NCBI GenBank assembly: GCA_905331475.1
Contig: CAJNYU010002094.1
Location: 62,001 to 126,000 of the forward strand
DNA: 64,000 bases
Direction: 5' to 3'
From: Rotaria socialis
Lineage: Eukaryota > Rotifera > Eurotatoria > Philodinida > Philodinidae
Part shown: piece by piece, positions 23,582 through 36,976 of the stretch
How the letters are laid out: every line of letters begins with the position of its first letter
Position numbering within the stretch: the first letter of the stretch is position 1
Notes under the pieces: generated by a model
Told to the model about the DNA's origin: nothing
Seen by the model: the letters and a program-made list of their open reading frames with translations, nothing else
The model's database searches: none
Position numbers and translations under genes: made by a program

Positions 23582-25017
23582 GATTACACCATCATATATA
23601 TATATATATAATGATTCATTTCTGGTGTGTTTAATGAACCATTGAAAGTAGGAAATCAAACCGGATATATTTAATCATTTTTTTCTTTATTTAGCTAAAA
23701 ACAATTAAATATTATAGTCATTCACTCAAAGAAAGTTTCTCCTTTCCGATGACTTACAAGTCAATTTTTTTGGAATTTGAAAAAAAAAATTTTGCTTGTC
23801 AAAATAGATATGAATTGTTTAAAAATACATCAAGTATGAAAATAGAACTAAATCATCTTGTTCTGTAGTATCTTTTTGTGATATTTTCTTGTGTTTTACT
23901 ACGCAAACACTTCGAAGAAAGTTAAAGTCGAAACAAATAGTAACGCTAGTAACATCGGAAAGAAGCGAGTACATCAACAATTTTATAAATCATTGTTTAA
24001 ACAAATACTACAGACAATATGACTAATGTAGTGAAACTTATTAATCGATCAAATGAGTTCTATTATGAAAAATTATTAGTAAGAATATTAAGTCTATTTA
24101 GTGAATTGTGATTTCTATAGAATGTATAGTTGAGAATCATTTATTCTCTGATCTACACACATAAACTTTTCTTTGGTATAGCCATGAATGAAAATCATGA
24201 AAATTAAAGCATGTTACATTCTAGATGACAGTTTTTCATCTACACAAATGAATCAGCAACGGAAAATATTTATTTTATGTTCACATGAAATATTTATCAT
24301 ACCTTGTTCATATGAATGTTTTTAGACGAAGTATGCCAGATGAATGCATAGAAAAACTTCTTATTTTGATTCCGAAAATTGAATATCTAAATGTAAGATA
24401 CGATTTTAGGTAGAAATGCTCACAGATCTATATGACGAAAGGCACTTATGTCTGTAGGAGTACATGATTTTCTAAAATCAGAAATTGAAAAATATGTGTG
24501 CCGACGTAATTTATGTTTGTAAGAATTTAAAATATCGTTATTTTTATCTCTGTTCAATATGATCAATTCAAATTGTACGATGAAATTATTTCTTGTAGTA
24601 TCATAATAAGTCAAGTTCATCGTTGAATGCTTCTTGTTATATTGATTACGATTAGTGAATATGGATTAGTATTGAATTGATATTTTAGTTGTGAATAATA
24701 CCGAGTAAAATAATCTCTGAATTAATCTACTAATGATATACTATTTAAGGACGCATATACGCCAGTATGTTAGCATGATTCGCTTCGTTCATATTGCGTC
24801 ATGTCTCTATCCAAATCCAGATGATACGGTCGAAGCACAGAAAATCGCCAACATTACAACGCAATACTCGTGTATGTTTTTATTCAGTGCAAAACTCCAA
24901 TCAATTCACTGGAGCAAATTGTTTTCTGTGTTAAAAGTGGGGATATTAGAACTTTCAATTATCGCCTCTCTACTTTTGCTTTTTTAATATTTATTCTTGT
25001 AAAAAATTCAATGGTAC
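23582..25017. other. intergenic, no gene seen
   Basis: AT-rich with a short TA run near 23597. ORFs at 24420-24620 (-) and 24733-24987 (+) lack domain or splice support. Confidence 0.5.
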
Positions 25018-25338
25018 ATCCCATGTAAAAAAATTTAGGGCAGAAATCAGATTAAAATCGATTGAAAAATGATTGAAAATCGATTATAATCGATGCAAAG
25101 CGAAGAAAATTCCTTAAAAATGTTGCCATTTTTCATGTACGAAAATCGATTATAATCGATTTTTTTCATGAATTTTTAATCGATTATAATCGAAAATAAT
25201 AGGAATAATCGATGAAAATTTTGTTTTTTGGATTATTTTTGATTATAATCGATTCCCAATCGATTAAAAATCGACTAAAGGTGTATGATTACAATCGATT
25301 TTAATCTGATTTCTACCCTAAATTTTTTTACATGGGAT
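25018..25338. mobile_element. foldback MITE with ~47-bp terminal inverted repeats and ATCGAT interior
   Basis: The left end ATCCCATGTAAAAAAATTTAGGG (25018 on) is the inverse of the right end CCCTAAATTTTTTTACATGGGAT (to 25338). Pairing continues inward through CAGAAATCAGATTAAAATCGATTG with about one mismatch. The 321-bp body is dominated by AATCGATTATAATCGATT, itself palindromic, so the whole unit can fold into one long hairpin. It encodes nothing. No target-site duplication longer than AT is obvious. Confidence 0.85.
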
Positions 25339-28300
25339 ATTTTGAAGAGAAAAAATTCAATTTCTGTACTTGATGTTGCTATACGATTGTACATGGGGGA
25401 ACTTCATTCGAACATTCGTGCCCATTCGAACAATTTGGAATGAGTTTTCCCCCCTTTCGTTAAACTAATGAGCTATGACAAGCAGAATATCAAATATGAG
25501 TAAGTGGAATACCTGTGAACCAGCAAAATAGACAATTCTTAGCCAGTTTTTCACATAGTTGCAATTCAATATCTTTTGTATATCATATCGATGAAATTAA
25601 AATCATCTAATTTGATAACAAAAAAAAAGAAAACAGATTTCAAGTCTTTAGAAAGGAAGCAATTGACGTAGTACTCAAGTTTCCATATAGTTGTATTGGT
25701 GGTCTCTCATAGGTGCAGAGTGAATTCTTAGTATTGAGATATCAAATAAATGGCTAATCATTTTTTTAGAATCTATAATAAATATTGATTTTGGAAAATG
25801 TTGAATTTATATTTTGAAAGAAGATTAATCGCAAAATTTGATTGACAAAACTATATATATTTGAAAAAGAGATGTTATACAAAGCATTTCACATTTTTTA
25901 ATGTAATTATTATACAGTCTTTCAAGACAAACGAGTTTTAAAAATTCAACTCCTTGTATATATGTTTAACAAAATAATTAAGCGTCATTTTTAAAAGTTT
26001 TATTTTAGTTAGATATTAATATCTATGTCTAGGATAAATTATGTACGATTGATTATACTCACAAGAATCCGGAAAACAGTAGAAAGTCTCAAACAGAAAT
26101 AATAATATCTAAATGAATTCAATAGTTGAATTTACGAGTTTTCTTCTGAAAATAATCATAATCGAACAGAACCGGTGTTTGCACATAATCATCATAACTA
26201 ATAGTAATATTCAAGTTTCTGATATTTGCAAGATTTTCTCACCCGGAAACTCACGAAGCTGGAAGTCAGAAAAATTGATCATAATTAGTATAAAAGAAAT
26301 CTAATTATTTTAAGCCGATATCACTAAAATATACTTCGAATGTGAATTGCGAATTCTCTGTAACCTATTTTTAAGTTATACTCACTTTGATAATCTTAAT
26401 TTGTCGTTTTTATACTATATTATCTAACAGTAAGTATTACAGTTATGAACTGAAGATATTCAAATGGAGGTTAATTCAGATGGGTGAGCTTAAAAAAATA
26501 CTATCTTTATGATATACATATCTTATCGAAAGAAGCATAAACATTTTTTATTACTTCCAGTGAATATTGTCAAGCTTTTTATTCTGGCAAATAGAGTTTC
26601 TTTTTTAGTTTCATATCGATATGAATAGAAATACTTGATATATTTTTATACGGAAGATGATTTCATTTTTATTTGAACATTTTATCTTATCAGTAATCGT
26701 TTTATTTCGAACGAATTCCATTGCTGAAACAATAGTTTGTTACTAGAAACGTCAATAATTTAAAATCAAGTAGCTATTCTAAATGCTAACAAAATCGAAG
26801 GCAAAGTGCAAAAAATAGTCCCTGATTTCCATTCCAGATAATGATGTTTTTCTCATTGATTCTGTATTTACAAATTGCTAGCACTTTGATGAATTGCTTT
26901 TTACGATATTTAATTATGAGTTATTTTCTATATTGTTGATCTACATACTATAAGAGCACAACGATAAAAATAACATAGTATACGCCAAAATATCGCTAAA
27001 AAATTGCTTTGGTAAACCACTAGAATGCTGAAAATTTGCCTTGTATACATCAACATCTGCAAATCGGAACATACTCAGTTGTTTTTGTCAAATTTGTTCT
27101 CAAATAGTAGAAAGTAAAAAGTCCATTTTCGAGAAAACATGCAAGCTATTTTGCGTATAAGGGCTGAAACGATATCGAAATATGTGTCAAAGTACAGGTG
27201 AGTTTTTCAAGACAACCCACATGTACACAATCATACGATGTCGATGTATATATTTATTTTTTATTCTAGTTAAATTCATTACTCTGACTAGATCATGAAA
27301 AAAAATGTTTGAAATTCAGAGACTACGAGAATTTCGTTTATTAAGATATTTGCCAAGTCCTATTAATTCATTTTATTTACATATAGACTGTGATTTAATA
27401 TAAAATTGGCTAAACAAGACAAAATTTTACCATAGGATTCATTTGTATCACTCGATGATTGTGATGCTTGAGTAAGGAACGTCTTAAATGTTGAATATTC
27501 TAATTATTTTAATATGTATCTTCTACCCTCTTGGTAGTTCTACATTTTATTAATGTGTACAACTCTGGTGACAAAATTTAAATTCGCGGTTTTATGTTGT
27601 TGATCATCTAGGCTCACAATTAAAAACAAACTTTTCAATGTGTTTTGATGTTGTTATTATTAGTTGAATGGTTATTTTCAGGCACTTTCATGTGACGTAT
27701 AATTTTATCATTAACTAATGCAGTTGATTTGAGATCGATTTCATATTTATATTCTATAGCAATTAAGAAACTTCAATTATTTCAATTTTTTGAATAATAT
27801 TAGCAATGTCGTTTTCTCTTGTTCAACCAATGAATATGAACGATTAGCATTGTGTCTAGATTTATTATTTGAATAGAAAACAAGCTGTTATAACTAATAT
27901 AGGACATAAAGCGGATGGTTATGGATTGATTGACAAGGCATTTCGCCATAGCGTACGGTATCCTTTTTTCCTTCTTGCAGAAAATGAGAGACAAGCGGAC
28001 TATTAACCTGCTTTTTTATCCGTATGCAGGATAGATTATTCATATGAGATTAAATTTCTATCTGAAGTCTAGAAAGTTTGTTAGATTGTCAGAGATTGAC
28101 GAGAAAAATTATACGATATATATCTTGGTATTTATTGATTGCTTTTTTGGGTTTCTATTAGTCAAAGGATCTGCTGCGAAGTTTTGTTTTTCTTCAGTTT
28201 GGTATCAACATATAGTATATGTATTTCAGCATGACAATAGAAGCTACTAAGAGATTAGATGGTTTTTATGTGTTTTTTTCTCCTTGATTTATCAGATAAA

Positions 28301-30621
28301 CAATGTAAATGGATAGGTTCTTTCATAGTTTCCTTCATATTTATTGATTCATGACAAAAATAATGTCATCCATTTAAAAATCCGTCTAGAATTTTGAACA
28401 GAAATTAAGCAATCAATTGTTATTTTTTTATTCTTAAATACGAACTCGTTTTTATACTTCAACTTTATTCACTTTAAAGCCATCTCTATATCCTCTAGCA
28501 TAGTGTTATTTTTCTTTTGCATTGATCTATAAAAACATGATATTGTCAACAGTATCCATCACCTCGACGTCGTCAAATGAGTCTTTTTTTAGATTTATTA
28601 TATCGGTAGTATGCTACTTTCTGTTAACTATTCAGTGGGCCAATTGATGTCATTAGCTTAAAAATAAATTCATCGATAATAAACATAGTTTTACAAATTA
28701 ACACAATTAGAAGGATATTTATGAAATATTCTACATCTCCGTCAACTTTTTCACCAATTAAAAACGAAAAATTAAACTAAGTATGATAACCATAAAAAGA
28801 AATAGCGACTTTTTAAACGATTAAAAAACATATATTGCAGATATTTTCAAAAATTCAAACAAAATTTGATGAACAATAAATTCAAAAAATACTTTTATCT
28901 ATATGCGTATTCATCACAAAACAATTGATGCAAGAATTAAAATACCTGTCGGTGCCATTTAAATGGCATAATTTGTTTTCCTGAACTATGCTAGTGATTA
29001 TATATAAATATATACACATATGTCATGTATATCAAGGTTAGATAAGCAGACTTCTGCGTGGGCACTTTGTCTTGTACACGCCATCAAGTTCGTTCATTAA
29101 TATTGAAGGTGAAATACATCAACGTCATTATCTTCTCGTTATTTTTGTTGTTGTTGTAGTTTTTTTTCGAATACCAGTACTATGATTTATTTTTTCTTTC
29201 TAGACGATCTATCTTCAAGACAATATATAATTAACAGATGTTCAATAACAAGGACATTTATTTTCTCTTCTATCGATATTATTCATAAACGAAGAAAAGA
29301 CAAGAATATTAGAATATTTCTCTAGAATGACATAAATTGAAAAGCTTTGGAAAATAGTAGCAGTGATGAATATACACTAAGTAGTCGAGCGAATATAAAA
29401 TATGCTCTTGAAATTGAATAAAAACAATTTTTCATATTCATTAAAGACACACTCGTGGCAGGTGATGATATTCATATATGTATGTATATATATATTTATG
29501 TATAAATGCAAAACCAGAAAAAAGTTTCTTCTCCTTCTTTTTCCTTCTGTATACTTGTGTCTTATACCAATGTTGATATTTTTGTGGCCATGTATATGAG
29601 ACGACAAGCATTTGCACGTCTGTCCTTGATCGAATGCTTAGAAAAAGATCTAGATCCTTTTTTCTCTGCTACTTTGGTGCGTCAACATAATAAGTAACAA
29701 CTTTTCTTCTGTTTTTTTTTTCTTTCTTATATTTTTCCTTCGTAATTTTCATTACCAATTGTCGTATGAGCACAGTCTACCAGAAGCAGAATCCAATTCT
29801 ATACATAGATAGGCAACGATAGCATAATCAAAAGGACAGACGTTCCCACTCATTTTCTATGTATGTTGTCTTCTTTATGTATAGCACCCTACTTTTTTCT
29901 TCTTCTTTCTTGCATGGTCAAATTCTGTGTGCACTTTATTTAACATCACTATACATCATATCGGGTGACGTGATGCCAATGTCACTCAAAAATGTTGAAT
30001 AGGTAATAGTAGTAGTAGTACCGATAAAAATTATTTACTTGTTTTAATCGGACTCAATATAAAAAAAAAACTTCCCTTACAGTAAGAGCCGCCAGGATTC
30101 GTGAGACATATGCATAATCTGACATATCAAGGTAGTTTTGTCTTCTGTTCTTTTTTTTTATACTAAATTATATTGAATAGCTGTTTTGCTCTCATCATTA
30201 AATAGATACTTTCTTTTATCGAATATTTGTAGTTAAGTACAAGCAAATAAAATTAAAATCGAAAAAGAAAAAACGAGAAGAATACAAAGGTGTGAAAAAT
30301 GAAACATGCATTTCAATGAGCTTAAGAATAAGGTTACTACATGTCTCTTTTTATTTCTTTTCTTCTTTCATCTCTATAGGTATGTTTTCCGTGTCGAGTG
30401 TAAATGCAAGTATGATTAAGAAAGAACAGAAAAAAATTGATTGAAAATTTTTCTAGAGCTTCCGCATTGCAGCATAATTTTCGTTTTCTTTCGCCTCTTA
30501 ACGCTACTGACTCGATTGTATTCGTGAGCAAGTCGATTCATTTGTTGGCAAACATTAATACGCCTTATATAGGATTTCAGAGGATCATCATCGACACCTG
30601 TGATGCTCGTCGTCGTCGTCG
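25339..30621. other. long intergenic stretch, no gene seen
   Basis: 5.3 kb of AT-rich DNA with short TA/TAT tracts (about 28996-29020 and 29480-29500). Overlapping ORFs around 29377-29697 and 30337-30637 are low complexity and show no domain. Part of the right end probably carries the promoter and 5' UTR of the gene starting at 30622. Confidence 0.5.
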
Positions 30622-32235
30622 ATGCTTTACCATGTGATTCGTCGTCCTCCTCATCATAATGTTATTAATTCTTCCGATCAATCAAATAATAATAATAATT
30701 CAAGAAGCGAATCAGTTCCAAAATCAAATTTAATGCCACGATATCATTACTCACGAGTAGTTCCAAATACTGCAACAAATAATTCTGATTCATATTTAAC
30801 ACAAAATGATTTAGATGAATATGTATCAAAACCAACAATGACAGTGACAACGACGACGACGAGCAATAATAATAATAACAATAATAATAATAATAATAAT
30901 AATTCTTATGGATCTTTTAAATCAACATTCATTCCGCTTATTAACACTAACCGAATATCAATACCAAATAGGCGTGACTTTATTCAGATACCAATAACTA
31001 GAGAGGATGGCACGTCTATTACAACAAATAATCATAGTCGATCTGTACCAATAACTTTTATTAGTCAGACAACTGCATTACCTCCTACTGGGAATAATAA
31101 TAATAACAACGAAAATACAACTCCGAAAGCAAATTTTACTAGTAAGTCATTATTAAAATAACAACAAAATATATCTTAAATTAAAGCTACTCTGTTAAAA
31201 GATCTTCTAAGACCAAATTCAAAATATCTTCAACGTCATTTTAATAATACTACTGAAAAACTACCATCAACTACAGCGTCATCGTCAACTATACCGCGTT
31301 TACCGTCTGTTACACGTCGTTTAAGTCTTACTATACCAGTCATGACAACAACAATAGCAACAAATATTGATGATGACGCATTAAAATCATCAGCTCCATC
31401 AGCATCTATGCGACAAATTCCTATTCAACTTTTACAAACAGGAACTGTTACTTCAACTCCTACGAATAATACTCGTATGCCAAATACTATTCTTCGTTCA
31501 TCATCGCTATCAAAGCCATTTGAACATAAAAAAACTGATCTACAAAATAATTTATTGTCATCACCGCCAATATTCTCAATATATAATCCTCAACAACCAT
31601 CATCATCATCATCATCATCTGATCTTTCTATTCTAACTGCAAATACATCACCAATACGTCGCGCTGAAGTTATGGCTCGTGAAGCTATTCAAGGAAAAGC
31701 TCGACTTCAACAACAACAGCAACAGCAACAGCAACAACAAAATGGCTTACTATCTGAAAATAATACTCGATCGCCTAGTGCGGCTCGTCGTGTGATTATA
31801 AATTTAAAAAACAATCAATCTGTTTTACTTGATAGTCGTCTTTCATCTACAATGAAACCACCGCTAAGTCCATCCTCTTCTCGAATAATACAGCGAAACA
31901 ATTTCTTTCATATACCTATTTTACATGAAATTCAAGTACCTACTCATTCAACACCACGACTCTCTGAAACTTCGTCTCAGTCATTGCCTACTAGTAATAG
32001 TAATAATGAAAATTATAAAAATGAATTTCATTTCGAAATTCCAGTTACAATTACTACTAGCAATGATCAAGAAAATCAAAATGAATTGAATAATGAAAAA
32101 GAAGATGGAATAAATAGCTATGAACGTACTCTATCTGAAAGTAATAATTCAAATCAAGCGCTCAAATCAATTTTGAAAAGATCCTCATCAAGAGAAACTG
32201 TTTCAAGAAAAAATGTTAGCTTCGTAAATGCTTAA
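30622..32235 (+). CDS. disordered Asn/Ser/Gln-rich protein with C-terminal PP1-docking motifs
   Basis: Two exons, 30622-31141 and 31187-32235, separated by a 45-bp intron, give 522 aa. An in-frame TGA lies six codons before the ATG. The protein is low complexity: a poly-Asn run (about 30863-30904), poly-Ser near 31600 and poly-Gln (about 31709-31740). Two similar segments, RRDFIQIPI and NNFFHIPI, recur. The last 22 residues hold SILK (501-504) and KNVSF (515-519), matching the SILK and RVxF docking motifs of protein phosphatase 1 regulators, 10 residues apart. From that I infer a PP1 regulatory or targeting subunit. No globular domain, signal peptide or membrane span is seen and no family is recognised. 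A candidate AATAAA is at 32348-32353. Confidence 0.75.
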
Positions 32236-33617
32236 TTGATTTGTGTATGTCTAACGATATATGTATGTATTTTTTTTTCTTGTGTTTTTCTTTTTGTTTT
32301 CTGTTACAATAAGCCAATGATGCTATGCATTGCGCTTATTGAATAATAATAAAACAAACGTCGAATTAATAAAACTATATTTTAAAAGTCAACAAAATGT
32401 TCAGTTTAATTGTACAGTTGAACGAAATCTTAAAAACCTCAGAAGTCTATTGAATGTATGTCAATCATTCATCCGTATCTTTCCTTCGTTGTCATTCTCA
32501 ATGAAATCGCACTCGTTTTGATGATGCTGTCTTTTTTTGCTCTTTGATTAGCAAGTGATATGAATTGGGTAGATAGTAATTTTACTTTATTTTTAAATGA
32601 AATGTAACTAAACACATGTAGTACTTCACTAATGAGAAGTGCATGTGTTGTAAAAAGAGCATATACGTATAAATATAGATAAATATATATATGCATGTAT
32701 TCCAAGTAAAAGATAGACTTCATCATTTAGTTGTTTAGGTAAGTTCGACTCTTTTCTTCCTCTCATCATGATCGATGCATCGATAAGATAAGGAAACGGC
32801 AATGTTACAATTTCGCAGCGTTGTTAGTAATGGCCAAAAAAAATGAAGCGAAGAGAGAAAAGGTTTTTTTTATGGATATGTGCAAGGGCTTATCTCTTCA
32901 TCGCATATAAGTGAATGACAAAAAATATCGGCACAGTGATTTCAACTTGTTCTCATTCTCGCTGTCTCTCTCTCTCTCTCTCTATTTCTTTTTTCTTGGT
33001 ATATGCTGACTTCAATCACAGACTCGCTTATCTCACCGATGTAAAAAATTCAGGTACTATGTAACACGAATAAAGCTAGTTTCCATTTAAGCATTGATCA
33101 GTCTTCTATATAGGCATATGTACATACTGTTTCGAATACTATCGTTTTCATCATTAGTGCTCTTCAATTTTGCAAAAAAAAAACATATCGACGATATTAA
33201 GCTTGATATACAACTAATGAGATATTATTACGTCGAAAAACAAGCCAACTGAGGAGGTTATTAATTCTAAATTATTGATTCATACCTTGATGATTCTGTT
33301 GGTCGTCTTATCAGTATCTTATCTTAAACACGTTGCCTATCTTGGTGTTCTCGCCCCCTCACACAGTCACTTATGAATAGCGTATCTTAATATTATCTAT
33401 AACGAAATAAAGAGGCAAAGAAAAAAAGTTAAATTAAATGAAACGTGATAGATCAAATGATCGAATTCTCTTTCGATAGATCGAACATATTTTTCCAATT
33501 GTCTTCATTAATTCGATATTCTTTCAATGTTCAACTAAGACTTGTGAATGAAAAGAGAAGAGATCAATGCCAACGATATTCCATTTTCTTCTTCAGCTTT
33601 AGATATATTCTATGGTT
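32236..33617. other. intergenic, no gene seen
   Basis: 3' flank of the PP1-motif gene and 5' flank of the ZFPM gene. Contains a (CT)n run at about 32963-32983; no exon is supported. Confidence 0.5.
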
Positions 33618-36600
33618 ATGTCTCGTCGAAAACAACGTCATCCAAAGTCATTAAAAGGTAAAACAAAATTATCAAGTTTCAGTGTGATTTTCTGTCGATT
33701 TTTATTCATCAATATAGAAGGTGACGAAATATTATTTGATTTACCTAACGAACTTGAATTTGATGAAGACGTAAGTTATATTAAGTAACAGCAATTATTC
33801 ATATGAACTTACGAATATTTGAAAACTCTTAGTCAAATCTCATAATTGCTCGAACGAATCTTAAACAAGATCATTGTGTTGGCCGATTTCCTGCCACAAT
33901 ACAAGTACGTACTTATATCTTTTAGTCATACATTCTCATGCGATAGTATTCGGTGATAAAGTTAAACATTATACTATTGATCTTAAATGAAACGATTGAA
34001 TACTGATTGATGGAAAAAAAAAGAGAATCAATAAACTATCTATGAACGATGCTTTCTCGTTGTCTTATCATTCATTCCAATTCAATGGTCTTGTGTCCGT
34101 GCACGCATGGTTATCTCATTTTTTCTATCTATATATGACAAGATGATAGGATGCTAGTGATGAAAATGAGGAGTGAGAGAGAGAGATAGAGAAAGATATA
34201 CGATAAAGAAAATGAATATTGGACCATTCCTTATCTGTTGGAATAACTGACTAAAAAAAAAGATAAAATAATGTTAAGATTATTTTTTTTTGCTTTTCAT
34301 TTTGTCATAGATTGAAGACCGAATAGAATGTTTTCAGTTACTCGATATTAAACATAATTGGCTGGTACATTGTTCGACACTAAATAATTGTTCAATCAAT
34401 TTAAATTTTACATTTGAAAGTAAAACCAATTTTATTGTTTTAGTTTTACAAATATCTATTTATATTATCTTTTTACTAGATAACCGATTATTTGTTATTA
34501 CTAAAGAGCCTATTGAAATAGGTACAAAACTTCATTTAAATAAAACTATTCTTCCAAAATTAAACATGAATAAAGAAGTTCAAATCAAAAATGAACCGAT
34601 AGACATTGAAATGAACAACAAATCAACAACTGAAAAACATTATCGTACGATTGCCTATTGATGTTTTTTTTTTGCACCTCGATAATTTTCTTTTTGATCG
34701 TTTTCTTAGCTCTTACTTTTAATTGTGATACATGTGATATTCAATTTCGTCATCAAAATACATTAGATGCACATCGTCTACATTATTGTAGGAAACGCGA
34801 AACAACAAAAAGTCACTCAGCAGGTAAATATGTTTTAAAGATAAAAACATATCTAATCTCTTAGAGAAGAAAGGTCATTCATTGCCATAAAATAAAGCGT
34901 ATCTCTATACTTTATAGATTCAACTGCTACCACTGGAATAAAAAGCATGAAACGCAAATCTACTGATATGGTTGATTCATCATCAGTGCCCACAAAACGC
35001 TTATCTTTATTATCGAACGACACTTATTGTCAGGAATGTGATATTTTATTTTCTGAAGCCGATAAATTTATTCAACATAAATTACATTGTTGTCAAACCA
35101 AATCATCTTCTGGTCACTTGAAAAATCAATCGATACCATTCGATCGTCCAGTTCAAATAGGAAAGTATATCTATGTTCCGATACCTGTTATTTCTGCAAG
35201 CCGCGACATTTCGAATCACGATAATAAACCATTAGATTTAAGTAAACCCAAGAAAATTAATGATAAAGGCGAAAAATCAATGGTTTCATCTAGTTTACCA
35301 TTAGATTTATCGACTGAAAAAACCAAAAGCATTATTGAACGAAACCTGCATCGATGTGAATATTGCTCTATATGTTTTCGTTCACTGAAAACTTTACAGG
35401 GACATCAAGATAACTATTGTGCTGAATATCGAAAACAAAATAAATATCATCCTCATTATTTATCAACAGATATCATTACGAATGATCGGTAAGAATGAAA
35501 AAAGAAATCTTATAAAATACTCGAAATAATCTAGAAAAAAATTTGAACATTAGAGAAAACAAAGATATCGTTTGTGTGACATTAGTTTTGAATGAGACAA
35601 AGATAAGAATCTATCGATTTATATTCATCTACACTTTGTTCAGCGCCATGAAATTTAATTTGTACTAATATAGATGAGAGCATGTCAAAATTTTTCTATA
35701 CATCATTCTGTTTGATTTAACTGTTCAACAACGAATGTTCTAACAACAGTTTCTCGGATCTCAAAACAAATGCGAAAGATAGACTCGGCGAAGATTCTAT
35801 AATCTTTAAAATAGAAGATTTGTCTTTAAGAAATAAATTAAGTAGTAGTGAATACGAAACAATAAAAACTTTGTATCTTGTTTCTTTCTAGGCGTTGTAA
35901 GATATTTAAATCTACTCTAGGAAATGTATTGAGGCAGCTTCCAACAGTTAACTATTGTTTTAGTGCTCGGTTGTTCAGTAGACGGTCTACTTGATCGTTT
36001 TAAAGTTTATATAATAGCACAAGAAAAAATTCTCAAAAACTGATTCTACGGATTACTTTGCAATATTTTGAACCTAGTCAATTGACCAAGAAAGATTCTT
36101 TTTTTTCAACAGTTTTCGAGTAGTTTATTGATATTTTTCTATTTAAAAAGATCTCAATCAACTCCATTATCTTCATCGAACATTTCAAGATCTCCATCAG
36201 TTGATTCATTAAATTCAGTGCATCGTTCATTTCTATTTATGTGTCGTTTATGCAAATATCAAGGAAATACTCTTCGTGGAATGCGTATGCATTTCGAATT
36301 TCATTTATCAAACAATGAATTATGTACTGATGATGATATCATTGTAAAATCTACAACCAAAAATTCTTTACCGGTTCCAGTGCAAACAAATCAAGTATTA
36401 CTAAAATGTAACATATGTTCAGCGATGTTCGATTATGAAGAAATACTCTTAAATCATATTATACATGTACATACTAATGAAATATTACTTGAATGTTTAG
36501 AATGCCAATCAAAATTTAGTTCGAAATGGAATTTAATTCGACATATGAAATTAGTGCATACAAATATAAAATATGATGATAGTGAAAAAGACGATGACGG

Positions 36601-36976
36601 TAATGAAAGAAATGATCAACAAACAAAATCTAATAAATGTTTATTAGATGAAAATGATAGATCATCGGACTCTTTGAATCTCATTCAACAGATTCTTATG
36701 AAATCAATAGACGCTTGTTCAATACATAAAAATATATCGTGTCCTTTTTGTCATATAAAATTCAGCAGAATCGATACATTACAACAGCATATGGCAAATT
36801 ATTGTTCATCACGACCAACAACTACTGATATAATAAAATATATTACGAAAACAAAAACAAACGATACATATTGTTCGTCATGCCAAATTTCATTTAGACA
36901 CAAAACATCTTATGATGCACATAAAATGTATTATTGTCCTGATAGTAGTAAAGCTAATGTTAAAATATCAGTTTGA
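33618..36976 (+). CDS. ZFPM: Friend-of-GATA zinc-finger cofactor (FOG/ZFPM/u-shaped)
   Basis: Eight exons: 33618-33657, 33718-33770, 33833-33904, 34311-34419, 34480-34644, 34710-34823, 34918-35488 and 36151-36976 (TGA), 649 aa. The N-terminus MSRRKQRHPKSLK matches the FOG repression motif, which in vertebrates recruits the NuRD subunits RBBP4/7. A PR-like N-terminal region follows. Finger-type units include CDTCDIQFRHQNTLDAHRLHYC (C2HC, the GATA-binding type), CQECDILFSEADKFIQHKLHCC, CEYCSICFRSLKTLQGHQDNYC, and, in the last exon, CRLCKYQGNTLRGMRMHFEFH and others. Two PLDLS motifs (about residues 289 and 312) are CtBP-binding sites. Expected role: nuclear cofactor that binds GATA factors and recruits corepressors. 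Shorter than vertebrate ZFPM proteins, which exceed 1,000 aa. Confidence 0.87.
35489..36150 (+). other. long intron of the ZFPM gene
   Basis: Donor GTAAGAATG at 35489; the acceptor is an AAAAAG directly before ATCTCAATC at 36151, an AG without a pyrimidine tract. The join completes an Arg codon. The weak acceptor makes this boundary the least certain in the gene. Confidence 0.5.
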
